The notes beneath the pieces are model-generated. The model was given only the letters and a program-made list of their open reading frames with translations. It ran no database searches and was not told where the DNA came from. This document shows, piece after piece, positions 28,424 through 37,279 of a stretch of DNA of 64,000 bases (position 1 is the stretch's first letter; every line of letters starts with the position of its first letter). The DNA lies in contig NZ_RJLM01000001.1 of NCBI RefSeq assembly GCF_004104355.1, forward strand, positions 662,711-726,710. Direction: 5' to 3'. The translations under genes were made by a program, and so were the position numbers. The DNA comes from Photobacterium chitinilyticum (lineage in GTDB: Bacteria; Pseudomonadota; Gammaproteobacteria; Enterobacterales; Vibrionaceae).

Positions 28424-30118
28424 TTACTTCGTCATCAACGCGTCGGTAATGTGGAAGCCATAGACGATGGCAAGGCCAATCAGTCCGGTAGCGATGAGGT
28501 AGTAGAATGTCGGGATGATTGTTTTACGTAGGGTGGCACCCTCGCGACCCAGTAGGCCTACGGTTGCCGAAGCGGCGACCACGTTATGAATTGCAATCAT
28601 GTTACCTGCCGCAGCGCCGACTGCCTGCAATGCTACAACGGCTGCGCTCGAAATGGTTAGCGTTTGTGCTACTTCAAACTGGAACTGGCTAAACATCATG
28701 TTTGATACCGTATTCGAGCCTGCGATGAACGCACCCAGAGCACCGATAGTTGCACTTAGCGCCGGGAAGAATTCACCAACCAGACCTGATGCAAAATTTG
28801 CTGTTGTTACCGGCATACTTGCAAGGTCAGAAGCATTGACGCCTGAGTTGATGAAGATGCGTACCATTGGAATGGTGAATACCAATACGAAACCTGCACC
28901 GATTAACGTTTTGCTTGATTCTCCAAAGGCTTTCACTAGCGGTGAAACTTGGCGAGATTGAAGTAGTACAGCTAATAGGGCAACAAATACCAAGATCCCA
29001 CCTGGTAGATATAGGGGTTGAATTGCAGCGCTAACGCCAGCTTCACCGAGGATGTCACCAAAGGACAGGCTGACACTTTTCAGGAAGTTCTTGAAGTCTG
29101 CATTTACACGGCTAGCAACAAGTACGACGGCTAATAGAACATATGGTGCCCAAGCAAGAGCCATGTTCATCGGCTTTTTCTCACTGGCAGTCAGATCCAT
29201 TTTCAATGAGCCCAACCATTCGGAAGGCCACTTATCTTCGCTCTCGAAGTCCCAATGGTTTTTCGGTACCAAAAACTCTTTCTTGGCAGCAGTTACTACG
29301 ATAGCCAGACCAACCAGACCACCGATTAGAGACGGGAATTCAGGACCGAGGAACACGCCAGTCAGTGCATAAGGAATAGTAAACGCTAGACCGGCAAAGA
29401 TGGCGAATGGCAGAATTTCTAGACCTTCTTTCCAGCTCTTATTTTTACCAAAGAAACGGGTCAGCATCATTGCCATGAACACTGGGATTAATGTACCGAC
29501 AGTGGCATGGATAAGAGCAACATTGGTGGTAATTTGCTGAAGGTAAACATCCCAGGTTGAACCGTTTGCAACTAAGCTCTCGGTGATATTGTGCGTATCA
29601 AGACCTTTGTTCACACCGACAATGATTGGGGTACCGACGGCACCGAAAGAAACCGGAGTAGATTGGATCATCATACCCATAACAACTGCAGCAAGTGCCG
29701 GGAAACCGATAGCAACTAAAAGAGGGGCGGCGATAGCAGCAGGTGTACCGAAACCAGAGGCGCCTTCAATAAATGAACCGAAGCACCAGGCGATGATGAT
29801 TGCCTGTACACGCCTGTCGGTTGAAATATCGGTAAAGCCACTCCTGATTGTGGCTATAGCGCCAGTGTGCTTAAGGGTGTTAAGCAAGAAAATGGCACCA
29901 AAGACAATCCAGAGTACCGCAACGGTAATAGCAAGTCCTTGTAGGGTTGAAGCGAAAACTCGGTTGGCAGACATATCCCAGAAGTAAAGGGCAATGCCGA
30001 CAGTGAGCAGAAAGGCCACAGGCATAGCTCGTTTAGCTGGCCAGTTAAGGCCGACCAGCAAAACTGCAGCGACCACTATGGGTGAAAAAGCGAGTAACGC
30101 AAGTAGGGTATCATTCAT
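28424..30118 (-). CDS. lldP: L-lactate permease
   Basis: 564 residues with about twelve to fourteen membrane helices, LctP/LldP family. Signatures include [29 protein letters not shown] near residue 112, [18 protein letters not shown] near 158 and [21 protein letters not shown] near 465. It imports lactate (and glycolate) with a proton. It heads the lldP-lutABC cluster, 143 bp before lutA, and is divergent from a LysR gene that probably controls it. Confidence 0.96.
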   Translation of the reverse strand: MNDTLLALLAFSPIVVAAVLLVGLNWPAKRAMPVAFLLTVGIALYFWDMSANRVFASTLQGLAITVAVLWIVFGAIFLLNTLKHTGAIATIRSGFTDISTDRRVQAIIIAWCFGSFIEGASGFGTPAAIAAPLLVAIGFPALAAVVMGMMIQSTPVSFGAVGTPIIVGVNKGLDTHNITESLVANGSTWDVYLQQITTNVALIHATVGTLIPVFMAMMLTRFFGKNKSWKEGLEILPFAIFAGLAFTIPYALTGVFLGPEFPSLIGGLVGLAIVVTAAKKEFLVPKNHWDFESEDKWPSEWLGSLKMDLTASEKKPMNMALAWAPYVLLAVVLVASRVNADFKNFLKSVSLSFGDILGEAGVSAAIQPLYLPGGILVFVALLAVLLQSRQVSPLVKAFGESSKTLIGAGFVLVFTIPMVRIFINSGVNASDLASMPVTTANFASGLVGEFFPALSATIGALGAFIAGSNTVSNMMFSQFQFEVAQTLTISSAAVVALQAVGAAAGNMIAIHNVVAASATVGLLGREGATLRKTIIPTFYYLIATGLIGLAIVYGFHITDALMTK

Positions 30119-30270
30119 GGTAGTACATCCTTCGTACAGCTGTTTCGTTTCAGACCTTCTCAGGTCTTGTTATGGATTGTAGGGTGTTTGTTAATGTCGT
30201 GTGACAATAACCCTTTATTTTTTTTTGATATAGGGAAATAATGAAAAAGATTAATTCCAAAAGTTGATAA

Positions 30271-31176
30271 ATGATGGCTAAAACCGATGACTTGATCCTC
30301 TTTGCCCAAGTGGTGGAATGTGGGTCATTCAGCAAAGTCGCTGAATTAAATTCCCTTACAAACTCAGTGGTTAGCAAGCGTATCGCAAGGTTAGAAGACG
30401 ATCTTGGCGTGCAGCTTTTGTACCGGACAACCAGAAAGTTAACCGTTAGTGAAGCGGGGAAAGTACTTTACCTCGGTGCTAAAAATGTGAAGCAGGCAGC
30501 ATTAGAAGCCGTTGACGCGGTCAGTGGTTACGGTGAAAAAGTCAGTGGGCATGTCAAAATGTCAGTGCCGACTATCTCCGGAGACCTCTTGTTGGCTGAT
30601 GCCGTGGCCGAATTCTGTACGCTTCATCCCGGTATGACGGTTGATATGTCGCTGAATAATCGTTTTGTTGACTTGGTCGAAGATGGTTATGACTTGGTGA
30701 TCCGTACTGGTTATCTGGAAGACTCAAGCTTGATTGCGAGGCATATACTCGATTCCCAATGGGTTATATGTGCAGCCCCGGCTTATGTTGCCCGGCTGGG
30801 CAGGCCGATGGAGCCAGAGGATTTGGTTGACCATAATTGTCTTCAATATGCCTATCAGACGACAGGTGCAGCGGAGTGGCAGTTTCTCGGTGAGCAGGGG
30901 AATTACATTTTGCATGTTAAAGGTAATTTTTCGACCGATAACGCCACGGCACTCCGTAAAGCTGCATTAGGTGGGTATGGCATTGCCTATGTTCCCCGTT
31001 GTCTGGTTTACCACGATTTGATTGACGGTAAGTTGCTTGATCTCTTTCCTGACAAGGTAGGAAAGAAGCTTGGGATCTATGCTGTCTACCCGTATACCCG
31101 CCAGCCATCGCAGAAGATCCGCTTGCTGATAGATCACATCCGTAATCGTTACTTGTCGATGAGCCAGTTCTTTTAA
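30271..31176 (+). CDS. LysR-type regulator divergent from lldP-lutABC
   Basis: 301 residues with helix-turn-helix DLILFAQVVECGSFSKVAELNSLTNSVVSKRIARLEDDLG and a ligand domain including GHVKMSVPTISGDLLLADAV and DLVIRTGYLEDSSLIARHIL. It starts 152 bp from the lldP start on the opposite strand, the usual position for a pathway regulator. This replaces the GntR-type LldR/LutR found in many other bacteria, so lactate or pyruvate sensing by this protein is an inference from position. No strong ribosome binding site precedes the tandem ATG ATG. Confidence 0.9.
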   Translation: MMAKTDDLILFAQVVECGSFSKVAELNSLTNSVVSKRIARLEDDLGVQLLYRTTRKLTVSEAGKVLYLGAKNVKQAALEAVDAVSGYGEKVSGHVKMSVPTISGDLLLADAVAEFCTLHPGMTVDMSLNNRFVDLVEDGYDLVIRTGYLEDSSLIARHILDSQWVICAAPAYVARLGRPMEPEDLVDHNCLQYAYQTTGAAEWQFLGEQGNYILHVKGNFSTDNATALRKAALGGYGIAYVPRCLVYHDLIDGKLLDLFPDKVGKKLGIYAVYPYTRQPSQKIRLLIDHIRNRYLSMSQFF

Positions 31177-31214
31177 AGATGTATCTAGTCGCCAGTGATT
31201 TTCGCAAATCATGA

Positions 31215-31571
31215 CTAATTGAACAGGATTTGGCTGTAATTCTCTTGTGGCTGCTTTTGGTACCGATCGGTAAAACAGGCTTTCTGGGCGGAGTCGCAAT
31301 AGACCTTATTGCTTAATGAATACCGACTGGTATCGAAATTCTTCGTGCCCACGTCATTGATCATTTTCATCATCTTGTCTTGTGCTGCCTGTCCGAGAAA
31401 CTCTTTGGTGAAGGCCATAGAGATACCGTAACTGTCGACGCAGAATCCCGCTTTGTGATCGCAAATGACGCCTTGATCAGGGGAGAATATATGCTCGTCA
31501 AGCTTGGTATTAGCTTCAGCAGAATATGTACAACAAATCAGTGTTGCAGTAGCGAGTAATTTCATGGTCAC
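31215..31571 (-). CDS. Secreted YcgJ / Fels-1 prophage-like protein
   Basis: 118 residues with signal peptide MTMKLLATATLICCTYSAEA. The mature part has FSPDQGVICDHKAGFCVDSYGIS near residue 30, a helix FTKEFLGQAAQDKMMKMI, then SLSNKVYCDSAQKACFTDRY. The four Cys in CD..FC and YC..AC pairs and the DSYGIS stretch fit the periplasmic YcgJ/Fels-1 family (function unknown), probably with two disulfides. GTG 31571 is taken as start because AAGGAG lies seven bases upstream; the inner ATG 31565 lacks that spacing. Confidence 0.7.
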   Translation of the reverse strand: MTMKLLATATLICCTYSAEANTKLDEHIFSPDQGVICDHKAGFCVDSYGISMAFTKEFLGQAAQDKMMKMINDVGTKNFDTSRYSLSNKVYCDSAQKACFTDRYQKQPQENYSQILFN

Positions 31572-31700
31572 AAGTTAGCTCCTTATATCTGTCCTCTCTA
31601 AGTTTAGGACTACGTCATAAGGGGTTTGTTCAATATCAGAGAAAACAGAATTGAAAGCAGTGGATATACTTTCAGTAATTATTTATATGAAGGTTGAATC

Positions 31701-32096
31701 ATGAATTGGTATTTCCATGTCCTGAAAAATTATGCCGTGTTTAGGGGAAGGGCACGCAGGCAAGAATATTGGTACTTCTTCCTCATCAACATCATTATCA
31801 GTATTGCTCTTGCCTTTATCGATAATGCGATGGGGAATCCAGGTGCGGGTGAGGGAGCCGGCGTTCTGGGTACGTTTTATTCTTTGGCTATCCTTATTCC
31901 AAGCATTGCAGTAGGAGTACGACGTCTGCATGATACAGGGCGCAATGGCTGGTGGATGTTGCTTGGTTTGATCCCGCTGATCGGTGCGTTGGTACTGATT
32001 TATTTCTTTGCTCAGGACAGCCATCCCGGCAGCAATGAATACGGATTAAACCCTAAGGATATTGACTCTGATTCCGTTGGGCAGTTTAAGGTATGA
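31701..32096 (+). CDS. DUF805 inner-membrane protein (YhaH-like)
   Basis: 131 residues. The DUF805 pattern is plain: MNWYFHVLKNYAVFRGRARRQEYWYFFLINIIIS, a middle helix and GVRRLHDTGRNGWWMLLGLIPLIGALVLIYFFAQDSHPGSNEYG. Three to four membrane helices. Function of the family is unknown. Monocistronic. Confidence 0.92.
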   Translation: MNWYFHVLKNYAVFRGRARRQEYWYFFLINIIISIALAFIDNAMGNPGAGEGAGVLGTFYSLAILIPSIAVGVRRLHDTGRNGWWMLLGLIPLIGALVLIYFFAQDSHPGSNEYGLNPKDIDSDSVGQFKV

Positions 32097-32807
32097 GCAC
32101 TTTGTTGTGGCATCAACAGTCGATTGGCTTTCATAGATCCCCAAGGGAGACTTGTCTGGAGTGCAGAGTTTTGCTGTTAGTGTCCCATTACTATAGATAG
32201 TCACTAGTGCTTTTAATTGGCAGATTCCAGCGTCAAGAAGCAGATGCTTTCTGACCAGGAATATAAAAGCGCAGTCGGCTTATGCCGTGATAATGCTTAA
32301 CTTTTATTTCTAGTTCACTTATATAAGCTTTTAGTCTTTTTTGTACTCATATTTGGTATTATTCTTCACTGGGGTGGTTCTATTATCCAATCAAAAAAGT
32401 ATATGTTGTAGCACTGAACGTAATTAAGTGATGTAGGGGGAAGGCTCGGATTTATCAGGTTTTAATTATTGCTTGTAATTCAGTTGTTTATATCTAGTCA
32501 TTCTTAATAATGAGAACTGAGAATAGATAGTTAGCATCTATTTTTATTCTATCTGAGCAAATGACTAGTTTATTCAGTGCGTTGTAAAAAATCGCCCCTA
32601 ATATAGAACATCATCAGATGGTTCAATTACATCTACAATTAGTCTGAACAAAGCTAACCTATTTACTTCCATATTATTGTGTTTGGAGGAGGAGTGGTTT
32701 TTTCTGAAAAAGTAGATTAATGGCAAGGAGTTAAATGGCGTCGCTTTGTTATTTTAGTTGGCCATATAAATATCAAAGATATCACTAGAGGTTCGTGGAG
32801 AATCGTG
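32097..32807. other. AT-rich intergenic, about 710 bp, with a 9-bp inverted repeat
   Basis: I see no convincing ORF. A perfect 9-bp inverted repeat, CTAGTCATT (32494-32502) and AATGACTAG (32560-32568), encloses a 57-base segment holding a further AGATAG/CTATCT pair, so a 75-base cruciform or RNA structure is possible. The region must also carry the promoter of the acidic secreted protein, whose ribosome binding site is GGAG at 32797-32800. Confidence 0.45.
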
Positions 32808-33800
32808 ATGAAAATGAATAAGGTAGCATTGTCAGTGCTGACGGTATGTATTGGTTTTTCTGGTTTTGCCGTCGCATCAGATGATGAATATGACTCATAT
32901 GACTACTCGTCATATGAAAGTGACAGCTATACGAACACCGATACTGATAATGATAGTGGTGATGAATACAACTCTTATGATGGATCTGTTGAAGACTCTT
33001 CTGATGATTCCTATAAAGATGAAGACGATGCAGGCGATGATAATACAGAGTATGACACCAAGGATGAACATTCTGACTACAAGCAGAAAGAGCATTCTGG
33101 TGATGAAGATGACGCAGACAGTAAACAGCGCTTAGCCCTGAATTTGGTAGGTAAGGGTGAAATGTACGAAATGGATGTTCCCGACATTGATGGAGACGAG
33201 CAGCCAGATCCTGCATTTTGTTTTGATGTCGATTTGAAAGAAATCGCGACGGGTGAGCTTGTGGGTACGGCAACAGATTGTTTGTCCAACATTGATAACG
33301 GTCCAAACGGGGGGCTTCAACTTGTTGGGACTACTTTCTTTAATTTCCCCAATGGCCAAATTGTGACCCGTGGTAACACAACGGTCCAACAAGCAAACGA
33401 GCCGATAGTGACACCGGATGGTGAGAAAATAACACACATTACAGGTGCATCCAGTGACGAGAACGCGGTGATCAAAACGTCAGGTGACTTCGCCTGGTAC
33501 CAAGGTACCGTTAGGTTGTCGGGAATGGTGAACTTAACTGATTTCGGTGGGGGAGTTGGAGAACCTATTTTCTTTGATTGCCTATTTGTCCTTAACTTGG
33601 AAAAGATAGAGTTCAAGCGTCCGTATTGGTATGACTGGTACAAAGAACGTTACGGAAGAGATTACAACTGGAAGCATCATAGTCACCGTCATTATGACTC
33701 ATCGGATGACAGCGATTCATCGGACGATTATGAGAAAGATGAGGATGATAGCTCAGACAAACATAAAGGTTATGGTTCTCACTCTGGCTACTGGCGCTAA
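32808..33800 (+). CDS. Acidic secreted protein with predicted beta-barrel (AOC-like) core
   Basis: About 330 residues from ATG 32808 (GGAG seven bases upstream). Signal peptide MKMNKVALSVLTVCIGFSGFAVAS is followed by about 90 residues almost entirely Asp, Glu, Ser, Tyr and Thr. A folded core of roughly 180 residues then runs from LALNLVGKGEM to FDCLFVLNLEKIEF, with a Tyr/Trp/His-rich then Ser/Asp-rich tail ending GYGSHSGYWR. The core order (CFDVDL, GTATDCLSNI, TTFFNFPNGQIVTRGNTTVQ, HITGASSDENAVIKTSGDF, GTVRLSGMVNL) recalls allene-oxide-cyclase/dirigent-like barrels; this is my reading, not a search result. Three Cys lie in the core. The acidic arms could bind Ca2+ or other cations. Function unknown. 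Confidence 0.8.
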   Translation: MKMNKVALSVLTVCIGFSGFAVASDDEYDSYDYSSYESDSYTNTDTDNDSGDEYNSYDGSVEDSSDDSYKDEDDAGDDNTEYDTKDEHSDYKQKEHSGDEDDADSKQRLALNLVGKGEMYEMDVPDIDGDEQPDPAFCFDVDLKEIATGELVGTATDCLSNIDNGPNGGLQLVGTTFFNFPNGQIVTRGNTTVQQANEPIVTPDGEKITHITGASSDENAVIKTSGDFAWYQGTVRLSGMVNLTDFGGGVGEPIFFDCLFVLNLEKIEFKRPYWYDWYKERYGRDYNWKHHSHRHYDSSDDSDSSDDYEKDEDDSSDKHKGYGSHSGYWR

Positions 33801-33830
33801 TCGCTAGCATTTATTGGTGGAACTGTGTTT

Positions 33831-33863
33831 AAAAAAGCCTAAAGCAATTTGCTTTAGGCTTTT
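33831..33863 (+). terminator. Terminator after the acidic secreted protein
   Basis: AAGCCTAAAGCAA and TGCTTTAGGCTT form a long perfect stem flanked by A and T runs. Confidence 0.9.
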
Positions 33864-33946
33864 ATCAAACAATTACTAGTACTTAGAACGACAATTTTCC
33901 ACTTTTTAGTTACTATCGTTCCACGATTTATTCTGGTGATATTGAT

Positions 33947-34291
33947 ATGAAAATTTCTGTTGATGGTGGCTCCTTCAAGGTCGCGGTTGAAACTGAATTT
34001 GAAGGGCTAGTGGACGAGGCATCGGTTATCTACAACGAGGCTCTTAAACAGACGAAATCCAACGATAAAACGATTTTACGCTTCTTGCAGACTATCCTTG
34101 AACACCGTGATAGCGATGATGCAATCGGTTATGCCGTACTTGGCTTGCTGGGATGGTATAACGCGACAATCAATCAGGTAGAAGATGAAGATATTGAACT
34201 GGCCTTACCGAAAATCCTGCCTCACCTTATAAACCCTGCAGGTGATTTAACTGCGTTCAGTGCCAGTGAAAAGGATACGTTTTTGCACTAA
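33947..34291 (+). CDS. Hypothetical protein, 114 aa
   Basis: Not recognised. The soluble, acidic protein begins MKISVDGGSFKVAVETEFEGLVDEAS, then has predicted helices (NEALKQTKSNDKTILRFLQTILEHRDSDD, IGYAVLGLLGWYNATI, DIELALPKILPHLI). No signal peptide, membrane helix or catalytic motif. The frame is clean, and the gene sits between its own promoter-sized gap and a strong inverted repeat, so it is probably real. Its neighbours give no functional clue. Confidence 0.6.
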   Translation: MKISVDGGSFKVAVETEFEGLVDEASVIYNEALKQTKSNDKTILRFLQTILEHRDSDDAIGYAVLGLLGWYNATINQVEDEDIELALPKILPHLINPAGDLTAFSASEKDTFLH

Positions 34292-34307
34292 GTGGTAATG
34301 AACTCGC

Positions 34308-34342
34308 CACCATTGCTGTACGACTGGAGCACAGCAATGGTG
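34308..34342. terminator. 12-bp inverted repeat between convergent genes
   Basis: CACCATTGCTGT and ACAGCAATGGTG are perfect arms around an 11-base loop. The following sequence is T-rich but has no uniform run. It probably marks the 3' end for both flanking genes. Confidence 0.65.
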
Positions 34343-34365
34343 TCTATTGAAAATATTTTCTATGT

Positions 34366-36069
34366 TTATGCTTTCGAAAACTTATAGGTTCGATACCCGC
34401 CAATTAAGTTACGTGCCTTATAACCGTTGTTGACGAGCTGGCGATAGGCGACGTTACCGCGTAACCCAACTTGGCAAATCACAATGATTTCTTTGTCTTT
34501 AGGCAGCTCATGCATGCGATGACGCAGACTGTCGACCGGAATGTTTATTGAGCCTTTGATGTAACCAACATTCTCAAGTTCAGCTGGGTTGCGTACATCT
34601 AACAGTAATTGGTTATCAGATAATTCATCAATCTCATCAAAGTGGATTGGCGTTGCGTCACCCTTGATGATGTTGTTTGCGACAAATGCAGCTTGGTTGA
34701 TCACATCTTTCGCACTGCCATACGGAGGCGCGTAAGTCAGCTCAAGGTGCTGAAGTTGCTCTACGGTCATGCCTGCACGTTGGGCAACGGCCATGACATC
34801 GATGCGTTTATCTACGCCATCTTTACCAACAGCCTGCGCACCAAGGATCTTGCCTGTTTCTGGATCGAACAGCATTTTGAACGATACGATCTCAGCTCCA
34901 GGGTAGTAGCTTGCGTGGCTTGCGGTATGAACGTAAACCTTCTCAAAGCGGATGCCTTCACGCTTGAGTGTCTTTTCATTTTTACCGGTTGAGGCAACGG
35001 CCAGATCGAAGATCTTACAAATTGCGGTTCCTTGTGTGCCCTGATAGGTTTCGTTGCGACCAAGCATGTTGTCGGCCGCCATACGCCCTTGGCGGTTTGC
35101 CGGACCTGCAAGCGGAACCAGAGTTGGGTTGCCGGTCACGAAATCGGCTTCTTCTATGGCATCACCCACCGCGTAAATCGAGGGATCGCTGGTTTGCATT
35201 GATTCGTTGGTATAGATACCGCCTAGTTCACCAATCTTTAATCCCGCTTCAGAAGCTAATGTGGTTTCAGGGCGTACGCCGATGGCCATGATTAAGATGT
35301 CGGTGTTGAATGACTCGCCATTATTCAGGTTAAGCGTAAGCTCACCACATAGGTGCTGATGTTCGGCGCTCTCACCTGCATCCTCGTTGGCGACAGAATC
35401 GCTAGGGATGTATTCGACAGATTCAAGAGCGACACCTAAGCGAAGATCAATGCCTTTATCGCGGATTTCTTGATGCGCAAATCCTGCCATTTCTCTATCA
35501 ACTGGCGTCATTACCTGATCGGCCATTTCAATTAGCGATGTTTTGATGCCTAACTGGTGAAATGCTTCCATCATTTCCAGGCCAATAAATCCGCCACCAA
35601 CGACCGTTGCGTGTTCAGGCTTATTCATTTCGATCGTTTTAAGGATCTTATCCATGTCTGGAATGTTACGTAGGGAGTGGGTAAGCGGGTTATCAATACC
35701 TGGAATTGGCGGAACGATAGGTGCGGCACCGGGGCTTAATAGTAGAAAGTCGTAAGCTTCAACATACTCACTGTTATCAAGGGTATTGCGGACAGTTACC
35801 GTTTTTTCAGAACGATTAATGCCAACTACCTCGTTCATTACCCGAACATCAACATTAAAGCGGGCTAGGAAACTTTCTGGAGTCTGAAGCAGCAGTTTGC
35901 TTCGATCTTTGATGTCGCCGCCTATGTGGTAAGGCAAGCCGCAGTTTGCAAACGACACAAAGTTGCCTCGTTCAAACATGATGATCTGTGCATCTTCGCT
36001 GAGACGACGAGCGCGTGCAGCTGCTGACGCGCCGCCAGCCACGCCACCGACGATGAGGATTTTGGTCAT
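34366..36069 (-). CDS. CoA-disulfide / persulfide reductase with C-terminal rhodanese domain
   Basis: 567 residues. The N-terminal FAD site is ILIVGGVAGGASAAARARRL; the active Cys43 lies in SFANCGLPYHIGG. The NAD(P)H site is ATVVGGGFIGLEMMEAFHQLG near residue 155, the FAD C-motif IYAVGDAIE near 300, a dimerisation domain follows, and a rhodanese domain near 470-565 has Cys in VICQVGLRG near 531. CoADR-rhodanese fusions of this length reduce persulfides or polysulfide with NADH (Npsr type). Divergent from two sulfur-transport genes, giving a sulfane-sulfur handling unit. An insert near residue 225 (SVANEDAGESAEHQH) looks loop-like. Confidence 0.93.
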   Translation of the reverse strand: MTKILIVGGVAGGASAAARARRLSEDAQIIMFERGNFVSFANCGLPYHIGGDIKDRSKLLLQTPESFLARFNVDVRVMNEVVGINRSEKTVTVRNTLDNSEYVEAYDFLLLSPGAAPIVPPIPGIDNPLTHSLRNIPDMDKILKTIEMNKPEHATVVGGGFIGLEMMEAFHQLGIKTSLIEMADQVMTPVDREMAGFAHQEIRDKGIDLRLGVALESVEYIPSDSVANEDAGESAEHQHLCGELTLNLNNGESFNTDILIMAIGVRPETTLASEAGLKIGELGGIYTNESMQTSDPSIYAVGDAIEEADFVTGNPTLVPLAGPANRQGRMAADNMLGRNETYQGTQGTAICKIFDLAVASTGKNEKTLKREGIRFEKVYVHTASHASYYPGAEIVSFKMLFDPETGKILGAQAVGKDGVDKRIDVMAVAQRAGMTVEQLQHLELTYAPPYGSAKDVINQAAFVANNIIKGDATPIHFDEIDELSDNQLLLDVRNPAELENVGYIKGSINIPVDSLRHRMHELPKDKEIIVICQVGLRGNVAYRQLVNNGYKARNLIGGYRTYKFSKA

Positions 36070-36181
36070 TACACTCTCCTGTAAGAATTGATAATGCTGG
36101 AAATAGCGCTGGGCTGGAAAAGTGACAATTTGCCTTGTGCTTTAGCAATAGATATCACTATAAAACCATTAATTAGCAAAG

Positions 36182-36244
36182 TCTAATTTAATTTTATCTA
36201 ATTTACTCTTGACTAAAAATCATACTTTAGTAATCTCTAATTTA
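36182..36244. repeat. Three TCTAATTTA repeats in a divergent promoter region
   Basis: Perfect 9-bp copies lie at 36182-36190, 36197-36205 and 36236-36244, between the CoADR-rhodanese gene and the YeeE/YedE pair. A TTGACT hexamer (36209-36214) lies between copies 2 and 3. Such repeats could be an operator for a sulfur-responsive repressor (for example an ArsR/BigR-type protein) encoded elsewhere; part of the repetition may simply reflect AT richness. Confidence 0.45.
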
Positions 36245-36289
36245 AAGAGCGCTTTTTAATTGTATAAAGCGAAACAGGAGGAGAGTGTG

Positions 36290-36709
36290 ATGGAGTTTGA
36301 AATTCCGTGGGATGCTTTGTTCGGAGGGGTGCTGTTAGGTCTGTCCGCAAGCCTGTTGTTGTTGTTAAACGGTAGAATTGCCGGGATCAGCGGTATTGTT
36401 TCAGGCCTGCTGAAGCCAGAAAATGGTGAAGTGTTATGGCGAGTCTTGTTTGTTATCGGCATGGTTTTTAGCGCACTGTTGGCTCCCAAGTTGGGTTTTG
36501 AATTACCCCAGTCACTACCTGTCTCTTCTTTCTTTTGGGTGGGAATCGCAGGGCTATTGGTCGGGATAGGGACGAAAATCGGTAACGGGTGTACCAGCGG
36601 ACACGGCATTTGTGGAATGGGGCGTTTGTCAGGACGCTCGATTGTTGCCACATGCGTATTTATGGCCGTGGCTGTTGCAACCGTGTTTGTCCGTTTGCAT
36701 TTGCTCTAA
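36290..36709 (+). CDS. YeeE/YedE-family sulfur transporter, first half
   Basis: 139 residues from ATG 36290, behind a strong AGGAGGAG; an upstream frame start at 36260 is unlikely. Four predicted helices with FGGVLLGLSASLLLLLNGRIAGISGI near the start and GIGTKIGNGCTSGHGICGMGRLSGRSIVATCVFM near residue 97. The Cys in GNGCTSGHGICG is the thiosulfate/sulfur-contacting motif of the family. It pairs with the next gene to make one transporter, as in other split YeeE/YedE systems. Probably imports thiosulfate or a related sulfur compound. Confidence 0.92.
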   Translation: MEFEIPWDALFGGVLLGLSASLLLLLNGRIAGISGIVSGLLKPENGEVLWRVLFVIGMVFSALLAPKLGFELPQSLPVSSFFWVGIAGLLVGIGTKIGNGCTSGHGICGMGRLSGRSIVATCVFMAVAVATVFVRLHLL

Positions 36710-36733
36710 TTCACCTTTACTCGGAGATTGATA

Positions 36734-37216
36734 ATGAAAAACTTGTCACAGGTAGTTACCTCACAGTTAATAGCACTCGTGTCCGGAACCTTGTTTGGTT
36801 TGGGGATGATGATTTCGGGTATGGTCGACCCGAACCGGGTTCTTGGTTTTTTAGATATTACCGGCGCATGGGATCCGAGTTTGATGTTTGTGATGGGCGG
36901 GGCACTGGCAGTATTTATGCCCATCTATTTATTGGTGATAAAAAAACGTACTGCTCCTGTGTGTAGCGAACGCTTCAGGTTGTCCAATAATCATATGATT
37001 GATAAGAAGCTGGTGGGTGGAGCTGTATTGTTCGGTTTAGGCTGGGGGATTGCGGGGATATGTCCGGGGCCTGCTGTCACATCAATATCAGGGCTGAATC
37101 CGTCGATGCTGGTGTTTATCGCTGCAATGCTGTTGGGTATGGTGATTGCTAATTTAGCGGTCAATAAGTACGGAAAGACTAAGCCAGAAAAGGTTGGAGT
37201 CACCGCACGAAGCTAA
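36734..37216 (+). CDS. YeeE/YedE-family sulfur transporter, second half (DUF6691 type)
   Basis: 160 residues from ATG 36734 (CGGAG seven bases upstream). Helices include LIALVSGTLFGLGMMISGMVDPNRVLGFLD and GAVLFGLGWGIAGICPGPAVTSIS, the latter carrying the second family Cys in GICPGP. It begins 24 bp after the first half and is surely co-transcribed. Together with the divergent CoADR-rhodanese gene it suggests uptake and reduction of sulfane sulfur. Confidence 0.92.
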   Translation: MKNLSQVVTSQLIALVSGTLFGLGMMISGMVDPNRVLGFLDITGAWDPSLMFVMGGALAVFMPIYLLVIKKRTAPVCSERFRLSNNHMIDKKLVGGAVLFGLGWGIAGICPGPAVTSISGLNPSMLVFIAAMLLGMVIANLAVNKYGKTKPEKVGVTARS

Positions 37217-37235
37217 GACGGTATAGAAGCCAGTG

Positions 37236-37260
37236 AAAGGGCACAATTAAGTGCCCCTTA
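37236..37260. terminator. Bidirectional terminator between yedE pair and cobA
   Basis: GGGCAC (37239-37244) pairs with GTGCCC (37251-37256), with flanking AA/TT pairs. It lies between convergent genes. Confidence 0.65.
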
Positions 37261-37279
37261 AATTAACAAACTAACTCGA

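Noticed and set aside
32785-33306. 173-codon minus-strand frame rich in His, Tyr and Ser
   Set aside because: It is the shadow of the Asp/Ser-rich arm of the secreted protein; codon periodicity favours the plus strand.
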